The position numbers were made by a program, and so were the translations under genes. Positions 1-10,786 of a stretch of 64,000 nt of DNA are shown piece after piece. Within the stretch, counting starts at the first letter, position 1; each line of letters starts with the position of its first letter. Source of the stretch: Datisca glomerata (lineage: Eukaryota > Streptophyta > Magnoliopsida > Cucurbitales > Datiscaceae). The stretch is from NCBI GenBank assembly GCA_003255025.1, contig QANY01002202.1, forward strand, positions 124,001 through 188,000, given 5' to 3'. The notes beneath the pieces were generated by a model, which saw nothing but the letters and a program-made list of their open reading frames with translations, ran no database searches and was not told where the DNA came from.

Positions 1-2049
1 TAGGATTGGCAGGCTATTACCGGAGATTTATGGAGGGATTCTCTAAGATTTTTTCACTGTTGACAAGCTGATGAAAAAGAATGAACTATACTTGGTTTGA
101 AGAGTTCAAAAAGAGTTTTCAAGAACTTAAACAAAGATTGGTAATGACCCTAGTCCTTACTGTGCCCTCTAGGAGTTATGGATTCTTTATATATAGTGAT
201 GCCTCACGAGTGAGCTTGGGTTGTGTATTAATGCAGCATGGGAAACTTATATCCTATGCTTTTTGAAAATTAAAAAGTTACGAACAAAACTACCCAACCC
301 ATGATTTGGAACTGGCAACGGTAGATTTTTCCTTGAAGTTTTGGCGTCATTATCTCTACGGAATGAAGGTCAAGGTATACATAGATCATAAGAGTCTTAA
401 GTATCTTTTTCACCCAAAAGGAGCTTAATATGAGGTGGATAGATGGTTGGAACTGGTTAAAGACTATGATTGTGCGATTAACTACCATCATGGAAAAGCA
501 ATTGTGGTAGTATTTGCACTAAGCAGGAAATCACGCTCTCTAGCAGGCCATATTTCCACTAAGAAATTCATTCAAGATTACTTATAAAGTTTGGAGTTGG
601 AAATCTTGGTCCAAAATTCTTCGGTTATGCTTGCTCAAATGACGGTGGACCAACATTTTGGGATAAGGTACGTGATGCACAAAATGAGGATCCATCCTTA
701 GTAAAGATCACATCTAATATTGGGAGCGCGAAAAGGAAAGACTTCTCGATGTCTCGAGATGGAGTACTCGACTTCAACAATAGAGTATCATACTTCAGAA
801 TGAGGAGCTAAAAAGGGAGATTCTTGTAGAAGCCCACTCCACTCCCTACTCAATTCACCTAGGTCATACAAAGATGTATCAGGACTTATGTAAACACTTT
901 TGGTGGAACAACATTAAAATAAATGTGATGCAATTTGTAGAAAAATGTCATACTTGTCAACAAGTGAAGGCCTAATGACAACGCCCTTCCGGTCTCCTAC
1001 AACCTTTAGAAATTCTAGAAGGGAAATATGATCATATATCGATGGACTTTGTAGTAGGTCTACTAAAGATAATGAGAGGATTTGATGCCATTTGGGTTAT
1101 AGTCGATCCTTTGACTTAGTCTATTCATTTACTATAGGGTCGTATGACTTTGTCAGTGGAGGATTTGGCAAATTTATATGTTGTGATGATCCAAACCATA
1201 ATCCGAAGTTTACTTCAATATTTTGGCATAGTCTTCAAGAAGCTTTGGTACCCAACTAAGTTTTAGCATGGATTTCCACCCTCAAACGGATGGTTTGACT
1301 GACAGACCATCAAAACTCTCGAGGATATGCTTTGGGTGTGTGTAGTGGACTTTCAAGGGAACTGGAGTGACAAGTTGTCACTGATTAAGTTTTCTTACAA
1401 TAATAGCTAACAAGCAATAGTTGGGATGGCGCCTTTCGAAGCGTTATATGGGAGAAAGTGTTGATCTCCTATTCTTTGGGAAGAAGTTGGCAATAGAAAG
1501 TTGCTAGGTCTAGAAATGGTCCAACAAGCTAATGAAGATATTGGCAAGATTCAGAAGAGGTCCAAACTGCACAGAGTCACCAGAAGAGTTATGCGGATGT
1601 ACGTAGGAAAAGCTTGGAATTTGCAGTAAAATGAGTTATGAGATTTGGAAAGAGGGGAAAGCTTAGTCCTTATTTTATAAGACCTTTCGAGATCTTGGAG
1701 TTGTCTCATATCGTATAGTCTTACCCCCAGCTTTGCAAGAGTACATGATGTTTTCATATGTCTATGTTATGAAAATACATTCCAGACCCTTCTCACATCC
1801 TGAGTTATGAACCATTCAAGTTACGGGAAGATCTAACATATGAAGGAATTTCGATTAAGATCCTACATCGGAAGAGGCAAGTGTTACGCACTAAGGAGAT
1901 TCTCTTGGTCAAAGTATTGTTGAAGAACTATCAAATTGAAGTGGCCACTTGGGATTGAGAGGAAGAGATTCAAGCACTATACCTAGATATCTTCAAAGAT
2001 CTAACTCCAGAAATTTTCGAGGATGAAATTTAATATAAGGAAGGGAGGA
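1..2049 (+). pseudogene. Ty3/gypsy pol remnant (RT tail, RNase H, integrase, chromodomain-like end), element G1
   Basis: The window opens inside the reverse transcriptase of a plant Ty3/gypsy element: the first codons read GLAGYYRRF, the conserved motif at the RT/RNase H border. RNase H follows (YSDAS and CVLMQHGK near 200-245, then [14 protein letters not shown] and DYDCXINYH-like motifs to about 530). An integrase HHCC zinc finger lies at about 830-975 (HLGH ... CHTCQQVK), then the core start MDFVVGL near 1040. The block holding the second catalytic Asp is missing near 1240, but FHPQTDG and APFEALYGRK-like motifs survive to 1450. The 3' end (1780-2030) has the YEEFPIKILHRR / WD-EEE-like pattern of a chromodomain. 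Many stops and frameshifts are present, so it is dead. The motif order suggests a chromovirus of the Del/Tekay type; the clade is inferred. The 5' half lies outside the window. Confidence 0.9.
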
Positions 2050-2419
2050 TGTAACGCCCCAAATTTTTGGATTACCGAAAGGTTAGAGTGGCTACATTTT
2101 TATTTTCATGCCTTATGGGTTATGATCTTGGCCCTTATATTTTATTATAATATGACATTATATTTTATATATGACACATATCATACAAGATCTTTCATTT
2201 TATAGAGGGGTCCCTTGTGAAGTTTGAAGTAATTATTTTAGGAAACAAAATTTTATTTTGGCATCTCCTGCTATGCCTACTTCTTGATGTTAATTACTTG
2301 TGCATTTTTTATATCATGTGCATTTTATTAAGTTTAATTTATGATTATAGGTTATAGTATTTTTTGGGTATTTATTTGTCAATATTTTTTAAAGGAGGAA
2401 ATCAATTTTATTAGGGTTG

Positions 2420-2475
2420 TTATATATATATATATATCTTTAATTAGTCTATGAAAGCGAGAAGGGTTAGGGTTT
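2420..2475 (+). promoter_or_regulatory. LTR core promoter: TATA run and telobox
   Basis: A (TA)n tract at 2420-2438 can act as a TATA box. A perfect plant telobox, AAACCCTAA, lies on the minus strand at 2467-2475. A CT-rich leader-like stretch follows to about 2790, similar to the Y-patch/5'UTR composition of plant promoters. Function is inferred from composition and position in the LTR. Confidence 0.4.
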
Positions 2476-3655
2476 TATTTTCCCCCTTGCCTCCTTTCTT
2501 TGGCCGACACCCCCTTCTCCCATTTACGAGATGTTCATTTTCTTTCCCAAACTTGGAATCTATATTGCATGGTTTAGGGTTATAGATTTAGAAAGTTTCC
2601 TATCTAGTATATTAGGATACTTTTCTCCTTGCCCTCATTATCACTCTCTCCCCCTCTCTTGTTTGTGTGGCACCCTCACTCTCTCCCACTCTTGTGTGCA
2701 ACAACCCTCTTTGTTTTCCCCCCTCTTGTGTGCGACATCTCTCTCTCCCTCACTCTCGTGTAACACTCCCTTGCACCACAATCTCTTCTCTTGTTCACAA
2801 CTTAAGAACCCTAATAGTTAAGGAGGGATAAGCTCTAGGCAGTGGCGGTAGTGACACAGGATGTAGACAGTGTTAATTTGGTTCGTACTATCGGTAAATT
2901 CATTTTACCTAATTTTTCAACATAAACTGTATCGTTTTTGTTTGACATGAGTTTTGATGAATAATTCTAAATAATACTGAAACACGTATAATTATTATTT
3001 AGGTTCAATAAGTTGTTTTCAAGTAAGAAAAACGTTTACAGTAAAAAGATCCGTCTTTTTCTTAAAACTGGAAATTTTCAGATTTACTGTAAACAGTGAA
3101 AATGACTTCATATTTTGGAACACAAACGTAAGAGTTTGAACCGGAAAATTATAGATTATATTCTTAACATATTGAAAAGTTTAGTGTAGAAACATTAGGT
3201 TAAATTTCAATCTCTGCGGTGTTTTATAATTTCTGCAAGTTTCTGTTTCGTACAGGGGAAAAAGTTTTATTGATATCCAAATTTAGGGTTGTTACTGCAT
3301 CGAGATCAACTAAATTTACCCTAAATGTTTTATGGTATTATTTAAGGACTATATTTAGTAATTCTGTGTATTTTCAGAATTTTTCAGCGAGGTTTACTTA
3401 CTGAAACATATTATCGAATGATACTGCTGTACTTGAAAAAAACAGTTTTCTGTGACGAGATGTTTTCACGTTTTGACAACACAATCAACCTCTGAATATC
3501 CATTACAAAATTTATAAATTTACGCGAGTCTAAGCTCTGTTATATTATAGAAACCTTAGCTTAAGGTTGTGTCAATTTTTACCCGAGTCTGTGCTTAGTA
3601 CTAGTTTCTTTTTTTGCATATCGTATCATACTTAGTATAGTGTTATCTATTTCAG

Positions 3656-3692
3656 GGGTTTAACTTTCATAAATTACTTATTGGGAGATCAG
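3656..3692 (+). other. Candidate micro-exon in G1 LTR
   Basis: A 37-nt stretch is preceded by a pyrimidine-rich acceptor (ctatttcag) and followed by a perfect donor (GTAAGTGA at 3693-3700). The same arrangement occurs in the solo LTR (36248-36282) and in LTR1 of G3 (43593-43626), which are otherwise strongly diverged. Splicing is not proven; the call rests on conserved splice signals. Confidence 0.35.
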
Positions 3693-3963
3693 GTAAGTGA
3701 AATCTTACATATGTAACTTTGTGCTTGCTTTTCTGTGTCTGAAAATCATAGAATAAAATTCTGGTTTCTTTTCCTTCTTTGGTTATTGTTTGGTGATGTA
3801 TTTTGTTGTGTGTTGAACTTGATTTCGGGATGATAATGTATTATATGGCTCTGAAACATGGTAAAGAAATGATATGTAAGATATGAAAGGCTATTGTATG
3901 ATCTTGTAACGTAAAATAATGTGTTCTGTTAGAGTCACGTACTCACAAACTCTGTTTTGGTTG

Positions 3964-4082
3964 CCTTGTCCTTCAGGAAAGGTCTATGTGTTACCTCATC
4001 CTTCGGGAGAGGGTCTATGAATATGTTCTGGTTAGTTTTGTGGGAAGACATTATTGAAATTGATTCCACCTTCTTGAAGGTG
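3964..4082 (+). other. Row of three small tetraloop hairpins in G1 LTR
   Basis: Hairpin 1 is at 3964-3982: arms CCTT.TCC and GGA.AAGG, loop TTCA. Hairpin 2 is at 3994-4012: arms CCTC.TCC and GGA.GAGG, loop TTCG. Hairpin 3 is at 4067-4082: arms CACCTT and AAGGTG, loop CTTG. Hairpins 1 and 2 differ by a paired change (U-A to C-G) that keeps the stem. Equivalent hairpins occur at 36543-36661 in the solo LTR. UUCG and CUUG are known as unusually stable RNA tetraloops. Confidence 0.5.
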
Positions 4083-4680
4083 CAGAATGGTACTCGTTAG
4101 AAATGTCAGTTGTACATACCTTACGAACTAACAAATCTTACCAACAAGTAACTGTGTTATGATATGGGTGTGGTGGAGAGCTCTATTAGAATTTAGCTAG
4201 TGTCTTTGTTAGGAAAGATATCAATGATCTAAAAGAATAACAAGTTTTGCACGTAAAACTCTATAAGGTAAAATGATATGTGTTGTAAGTGATTGCCTTT
4301 GTGTGATGTTATGTATGTACGATTTTCTTTACTGAGTATATTTTATACTCACCCTATTTTATCTTAAAATATTTAGATGAGGAAGATTCTTTCATATTGG
4401 TTGAAGTCTAGAGTCTCCGACACATGACTAAAGTCAAAGCAATTCTGGAAACATTAGAAGCTTTATTTTGTTTTGTTAAAATTCAACTACTTTTATTTAT
4501 TACCTTTCGTTAGACAGGTAAGAGGTAGTAAACTACCGTTATATGACATTTTGAAATTATTCATAATAAATTAGACTATGTTTAAGTTTTAATTTCTAAT
4601 TGACCTAACTTCTGTGAGTTTTATTTTATTTTCATAAAATCTTGAAGAAATTTTGGATAAAATTTCAAGCAGTTACATAT

Positions 4681-5230
4681 TTACTACTAAGGGAACTAAA
4701 TGGATTTATCTCAACTTCTACAATAGATAGTCGAAGGTGTCTTAGCTCAGCAGCAAAACCTTGGGTGGAGTGACATAAGTTTTTCAGATTTATTGAGTGT
4801 GTCAGAGGAAATGCTTCTAGATGGCAATCAAATGCATGTTCCATTCTATGAGGCTAAGAAAACCTTGTCTGCTTTAGGAATGGAGTATGAAAAGATACAT
4901 GCATGTCTTAATGATTGCATTTTATATTGAAACGAGCATGTAGAAGCAACTGTATGTTCTGTGTGTGGTCTCTCGAGATGGAAACCATCGAAGAATTTGT
5001 CAGAGGAGAAAAAAGGAGTGCTTACAATGGTGTTTTGGTATTTTCCTACCATCCCACGGTTCAAACGAATGTATAAAGAGTAGCCATATTGCAAAAAACT
5101 TGACATGACATGCTTATGATAGGGAAATGGATGGTAAATTTCGTCACCCAACCGATTCTCCATCTTTCCAACATGCCCCATGATGCACCTACGCACGCTG
5201 GATCGACTAAGAGAAATAAGTTGTCAATGT
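4681..5230 (+). pseudogene. CACTA (En/Spm) TNP2-like transposase fragment
   Basis: The plus strand reads as the N-terminal part of a TNP2-type transposase (Transposase_21 family). It has HVPFYEAKKTLSALG (about 4838-4880), then YEKIHACLNDCILY and EATVCSVCGLSRWK (about 4888-4985), then a VFWYFPTIPRFKRMY-like block (about 5032-5082). The spacing and the cysteines of the NDC...CPVCG region match the family. In-frame stops occur after ILY and near 5083, and the rest of the roughly 900-residue protein is absent. The G1 LTR ends just before it, so G1 probably inserted into this gene. An open frame on the opposite strand here is a shadow. Confidence 0.85.
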
Positions 5231-5397
5231 TTTGCTCTCACAACTTCCAGTAAATGGACCTACAAGAAATAAAACACCAAAATATAAGCAATGAGAAGCA
5301 TCTTATAAAATGTATATAATTATTGAATTGATTATTAAGCATATTACACTATATACAGTGACACGGTACCACGTGATATCTCTTGCATTTAACAAAA

Positions 5398-6603
5398 TTA
5401 CATAATATCTTCTTTATCACAAAATGTTTTAGCATCATCATAACTAAAAATGGCTCTCTCATATTCGACATGGATGGCCTGATCCGCTCTCATCTTTTCG
5501 GCCATTGTGTAGAGATACTTTAGGCCTTGTTGAATGTTTGCAGCTAGTGGTTTTCTGTAATAGTCTTCATAAGAGATTTCTTCTTTAGAGATTTATCCTG
5601 AATACAAAGAAAAAGCGGTTCACACAAAATCCTTAAACTTCTAAATAACTAATAAATACAAAAAAAATTATTACCTATATGAGTCTAACTAGATGTTCAG
5701 GCCAGGGTACATGACACCCCATAGTCTGACCCACAGTCTATAGCTCATCCTGAACTATAAATTTAAAAAATGAATATTAAGTTTTGAAGACTTTAATAAT
5801 CCTTACCAACTCTTCCTCCATTTTCGCATATCCTTTATGAGACAGTCTATGGTTGTATTTATTCTTCACCCTATTCTTTTTTTGTTTTTCCATTAGTTGC
5901 TGTAGTTGAAAGATTTATAGTAATTTTTCTGAAATTAATAGTTAAAAAAATGAACATGAAACTAAAATGCAAAGTAAAGAATTTTATCGAAAATTTAGGA
6001 GTAAGACAAGATTTCACAAACTTGTCCCAATGTAATTGCTGGATGAAGTTATATTTAGTAGGTGGATGCCTAAACTTTTCGGGTTTATCCAAATAAGGGA
6101 AAATATTAAGGCGGTCGTGGCGACACTTAAAGTCACATCATCTTTCTCCAGCAGCAAGTATAATGTCCTTCTTGTGTGTTGGATCTATCCCATATTCTAT
6201 CTACATCAAAAGTAATTACTAAAGATAAATAAATTTAGGAATCACGAATAATAACTAAAAAATAATTTATTAACACATACAAATACCTCAATACTTTCAT
6301 AGTTCTTCTCCTTCATCTCTTTTAGAACATGGCAGTCCTAATCATTGTAAGATATTTGAACAATTGAACGTGCACAAATTCCTATAAAGCTTTTAAATTT
6401 GGTAGCATGGTCTCCTATAGTCTGTCCCTTAAAACTATATGTGATAACCTTTCTTTCAAAGTTCCTTCTATCGATTCTCAAGGAAAAAAGGTAAGTTTTC
6501 CCTCTTTTTCCTTTTCCTTTCATCGATGTCGTCATATCCATATTCAAACTATTTAATTTATCTGTATTCAAATTATCATAATTCGGGTCATCTCCATCCA
6601 TAT
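5398..6603 (-). pseudogene. CACTA ORF1 (Transposase_24-like) with five recognisable exons
   Basis: Read on the minus strand, five exons can be traced with plausible GT/AG borders: about 6603-6297, 6200-5985, 5899-5807, 5749-5675 and 5597-5398. Key motifs in order are RGKTYLFSLRI (exon 1), IEYGIDPTHKKDIIL and HWDKFVKSCLTPKF (exon 2), NKYNHRLSHKGYAKMEEEL (exon 3), MGCHVPWPEHLVRL (exon 4) and EISYEDYYRKPL (exon 5). This is the accessory protein encoded beside TNP2 in plant CACTA elements. In-frame stops lie at about 6335, in exon 2 (where a Trp is usual, AGER-stop) and in exon 4. It is convergent with the TNP2 fragment. The exon 2 donor is unclear. Exons upstream of 6603 may exist. Confidence 0.75.
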
Positions 6604-7617
6604 CTACAAATAACAAAATTAATATGATGCATACATCAAATTAGTCCATCTCAAAATAATGAATAGGGTGGAAATTTCCAATCATATATTTTTTTTAAGA
6701 AAATAACTATGTTTTTACGATTTGGAAGAGCAATCACAAAATTTTCCAACAAAATTTGATACTTTAGTTACATCTTATCTTCCAAGTAAATGGATTGATT
6801 TAGTAACAAGGAGAGAATTGATACAAAATATATATTTCTTAGAATCATTAGCTCAATCAAACTTCATATCCAACAATTTAATAAGTATCAAATGTCAAAT
6901 AATAGTGTTTCGGGTCCAAACCTTATACGAATAAAGATATAAGTTTTCAAAATAATCCCAACTTGTAAAAATAAGTGCATATTGCATACAATATAGTCAA
7001 GAAGTAAAAGACCCATTTAGGTACTCTCCAAAAACCCTCAATATTTAGAACGACGTACACTAGCTTAAGAAATCTCAGTATACATGTGTAATGGAATTCT
7101 TCAAATGACTTATAATAGGAAAAAGGTTGATGACAATGGTTGTGAGCCAATTTGGTCTGAAACTATGTAAAAAATCCTTGACAATCAGTACAAACAAATT
7201 CTAAGCATATCATTACAAAAACAAGACGTGTAAGTAATATTATTCTTTATTGAACAAAATTGAAAGTAATTTACTTACTGGCCAACCCGTGTTTGTTTGT
7301 GTGCCTCACAGAGGTGTTTGCTCGGGTGCCTCATGATCTAGTGTTCGTTCGTGTGCCTCACGTTCCTCGCAGCCATGGCGTTCCAAACACAGCTGTGGGA
7401 GAAAAAATGGTTGTGGAAGATAAAGGCTATGGCAAGGAAGACGATGAGATTGTGGCTTGGAAAATGACAAGGATGTGGAAGACGACGATGATGTGGAACA
7501 CGACGGGAGATGATGTTAGGTGACAAAAATGGTGGGTTTAAGAGGTGGGGTAATGCATAGGGAGAATTGGTCAACTAGGGCTTTTTAATTAAAGAAGTTA
7601 TTGGTCGGTCAACTATG
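6604..7617. other. CACTA internal/subterminal non-coding region
   Basis: There is no convincing gene. The segment lies between ORF1 and the subterminal repeat array, so it is probably the 5' untranslated part of the CACTA element. Around 7270-7370 three degenerate repeats of about 27 bp each contain GTGCCTCA. An open frame at 7260-7523 mostly consists of these repeats and a GA-rich stretch and is not convincing as a protein. Confidence 0.4.
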
Positions 7618-8148
7618 TGTCGAGACCCCATTGTCCCTGGTAAAAAAGTACGACGGGGCCTCGAGACCCCATCATATTAAATTGACGGGGTATTGAGACA
7701 CCTCGTTTTAGCTCAAATACGATGGGGTCTCAAAACCCAGTCATTTTACATTTAAAATAAGAAAAAATGGCGAGGCCTTGATGCCTCGTCATATTATATC
7801 AATATGTTAAAATGACAGGGTATTGAAACCTTGTCTCTTTAGTCACAAATATGACGGGTCACAAAACCCCGTTGTTTTAGTTTAAACTAGTACATGATTT
7901 TAAATAAGAAAAAGACAAATATGACGGGGATTCCATACACCATCATTTTAAATTAAACATTATATCGCAAAGGGTTCCAAAACCCCGTCATTATTTAGAA
8001 TTACGACGGTGTTTCGATACCCCACCATTTTAGTTCAAAAAATACATGATTTTATATGACGTGTACTTGATACCTCATCATTTTATTGTCACCCATCATA
8101 TTTAATCTCTTTAAATACGATGGAACATTCACGAACCATCGTAGAGTG
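7618..8148. repeat. CACTA subterminal inverted-repeat array
   Basis: At least nine degenerate units of roughly 55-60 bp each hold a dyad of the form GACGGGGT..TCGA..ACCCCGTC followed by an AT-rich spacer (examples at about 7652-7672, 7845-7870 and 7990-8020). Such arrays of short inverted motifs next to the terminus bind transposase in plant CACTA elements. The array ends in GTAGAGTG (8141-8148), a degraded match to the expected terminal TAGTG. The opposite terminus was not found. Confidence 0.7.
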
Positions 8149-8229
8149 TAAAAAAAATCATTGCTTCCTTTTAGCTACATATTTTTTGTCATCCTCCTTG
8201 TCGTTGTTTTTTGACCCGTGTCGTGAAAA

Positions 8230-8790
8230 ACAAAATTTGTAGTACTAGAACTATGGCTTAGGCGTTAAGGAAGTTATTTCTTGGAATCCTTCTGACAAAG
8301 CTAACCATTTGTGGTTCCTCATCACTTAACCTAATGACTCCATTGAAAGAAAATGGTGTCACCTTCATAATCCCAAGCAAGGCTCCATCTTCACTATTAA
8401 GTCTCCTAATGATTGTTCTTAGATTTGGAGAAAAGTGCTCAAGGCTAGAACCTTTACTGAGCATTGCATGGTAAAAAATGCAAGGGCTCAGTCTTCCCTT
8501 TGGTGTGACCCTTGGCACCAACTGGGAGTTTTGCTGCATAAGTATGGAAGGGGTATCACACTTGACACTGGATGGGGCTTATCGACCAAAGTTAGTTAAG
8601 TTATAACTAATGGTCAATGGAATTGGCCTAACGTTAACACTTCTGCCCTTGTTAGGATAAAATAATCCTCCATCAATATGCCTGCCACCCTGACAGAGAA
8701 GACATTTGGAAAGCTAAACCTGCTTTATATGAGAAGTTTTCTACCAATCTAGCTTATATCCTTCTCAGAGATCAAGGGTAAAAGGTTTTA
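8230..8790 (+). pseudogene. LINE ORF2 C-terminal fragment, part 1
   Basis: The plus strand reads like the region after the RT of plant L1-type LINEs: KANHLWFLIT, then an IKSPNDCSXIWRKVLKAR block (about 8390-8445), then SSLWCDPWHQLGVLLHKYG (about 8495-8550) and ITNGQWNWP (about 8605-8635). Stops and shifts are common. Sequence resumes at 20430 after an 11.6-kb gypsy insertion. This C-terminal zinc-finger region is non-catalytic. Confidence 0.75.
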
Positions 8791-9497
8791 TGAATCACGC
8801 CAAGTTTTGATGAAACCTATGTTTTAAGGATCCAAGATTGTTCTACTCATATTTGGAATGGTATGTCGAAGATGCCACAATCTGGGATGGATGATTAGAT
8901 TGATAAGTATGATAAGTTCGAACAGTTCGAGAAGAACCAAAGAGATTATCTCTTAAATATATTATCAATAATTTTAGTTTTGCAAGATATCAACCCTCTT
9001 TATATAAAGGTTGTTCCAGTAACAATAATTAAAGGCTATTAAAGTCATTGGGAAAAGAAAATATTGTAGGAAACACAAAAACATTTACAAACTAAAAACA
9101 CACGTAAAAAGAGTCATATTCTCTCAATCTGATCAAACAACCCAAGAGCCATGAGCCATTTCCCACGTCATTTTGAGTTATTATACCAAAATAATTGCTT
9201 GATTTACTTTATGCTTCATTTAGACTGATTTTGATGCACTTGACTTAAAACAACCCAATACTCCTAATCAGCTCATTCCTTCATTATGGGATTCTCCAAG
9301 GCTTGGATTACTGAATACCATCGTGAATCACATTCAACACCTTCAATGGGCCTTCATGTGTTGGTTAGAGCCCATGTTACTTGAATCAACCCACTAAGCG
9401 CTTCCTTGAATTTCCTTGCATGAGATCATGTAATTTGTCCAACGGGAACTTCAATGGGGTCTGAATATCCCTCAATTCATGTGCTAGCCTTGTACTC
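8791..9497 (-). repeat. 3' LTR of G4
   Basis: This is similar throughout to 19750-20429, for example gatatcaaccc at about 8980 against 19883, and ccttcaatggg at about 9340 against 20272. Minus-strand termini are TGAGTACAAGG ... TGATTCA. It is 707 bp against 680 bp for its partner; many substitutions imply an old insertion. Confidence 0.8.
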
Positions 9498-9511
9498 ACC
9501 ATTCCCCTCAT
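9498..9511 (-). other. Polypurine tract of G4
   Basis: On the minus strand GATGAGGGGAATGG immediately precedes the LTR start TGAGTACAAGG, the expected position of the plus-strand primer for reverse transcription. Confidence 0.6.
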
Positions 9512-9691
9512 CTTGAAAAGGATTTGTCCTCAAATCCTCACCTACATCAAAAAGACTTAAATATGTATATTAAATGAACAACTTGCTCCATAATTACCAT
9601 GAAAATCTAGCTTGTAAGCATTGTCATTAATCTTTTCAAACAACTTGAAAAGGACCATACCCTCTAGGTAGCAGCTTGAAACGCTTTTGCT

Positions 9692-10275
9692 CTAGAAAAT
9701 TTTCTTCCTCTTGTGCACCCAAAACCAATCTCCGGGTTGAAAAACCAGCATATGACACCCTTTGTTGGTTTGTTTTGCATATTGCTTCGTTCTCTTCCCA
9801 ACGTTGAGTTTTGTCTTCTCATGTATCTTCTTAATAAAATCTACCTTCCTCTTTCCATCTAAATTAACATGCTTAGAAACAAGTAATGGAGATAAATCCA
9901 ATGGAGTTAAAGGATTATACCCATAAACAAACTCAACATGTTGTAAACAATCCTCCCACATATTAATGTTCTTTTTAATGATAGCCATCCACAAAGTAGA
10001 TAAAATTATGTTCATAGTCTTTGTTTGACCATTAATGTATTCTAAAAGAAGCTTAAAAACTTAGAATCTCTATCAGAAACAATTGTCCAAGGCATAATAA
10101 GAAGCATCACAACCTCTCTACAGAACAAACAAAATTGGAAGCATCATAAGTTTTATGAGATGGAATAAAATGTGCCATTTTAGAAAATCTATCCACCATC
10201 TCAAACCATTAATCTTTTCCTCTCTTAGATGTAGGAAACCCTAAAACAAAATCTATTGAAACATCAGTTCGAGGT
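9692..10275 (-). pseudogene. G4 integrase fragment
   Basis: Minus strand, reading from high to low coordinates. The integrase core has VSIDFVLGFPTSKRGKD (about 10260-10210) and RFSKMAHFIP (about 10195-10165). Then come a VSDRDSKF-like remnant, NMWEDCLQHVEFVYG, NPLTPLDLSPL (about 9915-9885), and the C-terminal NLDGKRK ... QPGDWFWVH (about 9735). The open frame of 107 residues at 9692-10015 covers only the C-terminal half. The first catalytic Asp (SIDF) is present, but stops separate the blocks. NPLTPLDL and GDWVWVH-like motifs are typical of plant chromovirus integrases. Confidence 0.8.
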
Positions 10276-10339
10276 TCACTTTTTCATATGCTCACTCTAT
10301 TTTTTTATTAACTATGTTTCTTTTGATCACTCTCTCTTG

Positions 10340-10783
10340 GCAACCTCACTTGATTGTCATAAACTTGATTTGGTGTCATCAGAACAAGAGTAATCAGCTT
10401 TTGATTATGTTCAAAGGAGCACTTATTAGACAACCCATCATATTTCACTACCTTATCAAATTACCAAGGTCGCTCCAAAAATAAGTGTCCAACTTGCATC
10501 TGAACTACATCATCTTCATATTTACCGGTCTGGAATGAATCTAACACTTGTTTTTCTACCTTCACCTCACCATTATCATTCAGCCATTTCAACTTCTAAG
10601 GTCGGGGATGTTTAGTCGTTGGCTATCCTAATTTATCTATCATTATATTTCTAGGAATGTTAAGTACAACTACCTCCATCAATAATCACACTACATACCT
10701 TATTTTGAATGTGTCACATAGCATGAAATATGTGTTCTCGCAGTACCTTGTCCTCTTCGTTGATCTGAACACTCAGGCCTCCT
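10340..10783 (-). pseudogene. G4 retropepsin-like protease fragment
   Basis: On the minus strand the reading FHAMCHIQNKVCSVIIDGGS (about 10730-10670) carries the DGGS variant of the aspartic protease DTG/DSG active site seen in plant gypsy elements. It is followed by a KVLVSF-like and GHLLLG-like region that is already degraded. The upstream gag-protease linker is separated from it by the MITE at 10787-11844. Sequence then passes directly to the integrase, so RT and RNase H have been deleted. Confidence 0.65.
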
Positions 10784-10786
10784 TTA

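Larger units (their letters stand above)
2050..4677 (+). repeat. 3' LTR of gypsy element G1 (about 2.6 kb)
   Basis: The LTR begins TGTAACGCCCC directly after a purine-rich tract (aaggaagggagga), the expected polypurine tract, and ends in ...agttaca just before TNP2 sequence resumes. The end is set by analogy with the related solo LTR at 34635-37029, which ends ...gatgttaca. The length, a TATA-like (TA)n run, a pyrimidine-rich stretch at about 2480-2790, and a shared block around 3935-4095 tie it to that solo LTR. The other LTR of this element is not in the window, so its age cannot be judged. Confidence 0.8.

Noticed and set aside
4846..5196. 116-codon minus-strand frame
   Set aside because: Shadow of the TNP2 fragment; only the plus strand shows family motifs.
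7260..7523. 87-codon protein in CACTA subterminal DNA
   Set aside because: Made of short degenerate repeats and a GA-rich stretch; no family resemblance.
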